Under the pieces are notes generated by a model. The model saw only the letters and a program-made list of their open reading frames with translations. It searched no databases and was not told the DNA's origin. A stretch of 64,000 nt of DNA from Austwickia sp. TVS 96-490-7B (lineage in GTDB: Bacteria > Actinomycetota > Actinomycetes > Actinomycetales > Dermatophilaceae), in the NCBI RefSeq assembly GCF_019331795.1, contig NZ_JAHPZL010000001.1:349464-413463 (forward strand), in the 5' to 3' direction. Shown here one piece after another: positions 63,954 to 64,000 of this stretch. Numbering within the stretch: position 1 is the first letter of the stretch; the number at the start of each line of letters is the position of its first letter. The translations under genes were made by a program, and so were the position numbers.

Positions 63954-64000
63954 GTGTACGCCGCTCTGTGGCGCTGCCTGCCCGGTCCGTTGATCGTGCG
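63954..64000 (+). CDS. Start of a small conserved membrane protein (partial)
   Basis: 15 codons from GTG 63954, AAGGAAGTGA upstream: VYAALWRCLPGPLIVR. It resembles the opening of the short membrane protein that follows sortase E in actinomycetes before pabA/trpG. The gene runs off the window. Confidence 0.55.
   Translation, partial: MYAALWRCLPGPLIV

Overview
The window is chromosomal DNA from a high-GC Gram-positive actinomycete. It carries the actinobacterial replication-origin neighbourhood in the order known from Mycobacterium and Micrococcales: pcnA, Nudix, DUF6049, murJ, trxBA, parB, parA, rsmG, khpB, yidC, yidD, rnpA, rpmH, dnaA, oriC, dnaN, gnd, recF, dciA, gyrB, gyrA, DUF3566, tRNA-Ile, tRNA-Ala, cyclophilin, rhomboid, crgA, sortase E. 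GTG starts, 6-phosphogluconate dehydrogenase between dnaN and recF, CrgA and inositol-phosphate synthase all fit Actinomycetota. A Micrococcales (Dermatophilaceae-like) host is my best guess, with low confidence at genus level.

Layout. 1-4708 (minus): ssb (partial), rpsF, a GT87-type membrane glycosyltransferase and a class A penicillin-binding protein. 5078-8747 (plus): inositol-1-phosphate synthase, then a TetR/ABC exporter operon whose operator overlaps the tetR start. 8787-20463: pcnA, then the envelope/redox run mutT-like, DUF6049, murJ, a pseudokinase, an anti-sigma-like protein and trxBA. 20600-27320 (minus): Nudix, parB-parA with eight in-gene parS sites, rsmG, khpB, yidC, yidD, rnpA and rpmH. 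27321-30205: dnaA promoter, dnaA and the dnaA-dnaN intergenic region (oriC), full of DnaA boxes. 30206-40430 (plus): dnaN to gyrA and DUF3566. 40561-43254: tRNA-Ile, a cation/proton antiporter, a nucleoside hydrolase, a DLW-39-type small protein and tRNA-Ala.

43255 to about 57060 is an accessory island directly downstream of tRNA-Ala, interrupting an otherwise conserved gene order. It holds transposase and integrase remnants (IS3, ISL3 and IS1380 types, and a tyrosine recombinase), an Abi_2/AbiF-type HEPN protein preceded by a compact structured RNA with its own terminator, an Imm-5-like gene divergent from a MerR regulator, decayed GNAT, formylglycine-enzyme and MFS genes, a truncated Rhs gene plus a displaced Rhs tip, small excisionase-like genes, a MITE-like palindrome, and an ABC/TetR operon. 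Beyond it lie a zinc-sensor ArsR/metallothionein operon, a HAD phosphatase, a repeat-containing membrane protein, cyclophilin, rhomboid, a DnaA-box cluster, crgA and sortase E.

Most promising leads: the AbiF-like HEPN gene with its upstream RNA; the parS sites that double as VSRET-coding repeats in parA and parB; the SmtB-type operon with a 20-cysteine metallothionein; and a second DnaA-box cluster about 33 kb from oriC. All calls come from reading the sequence; no database search was run.
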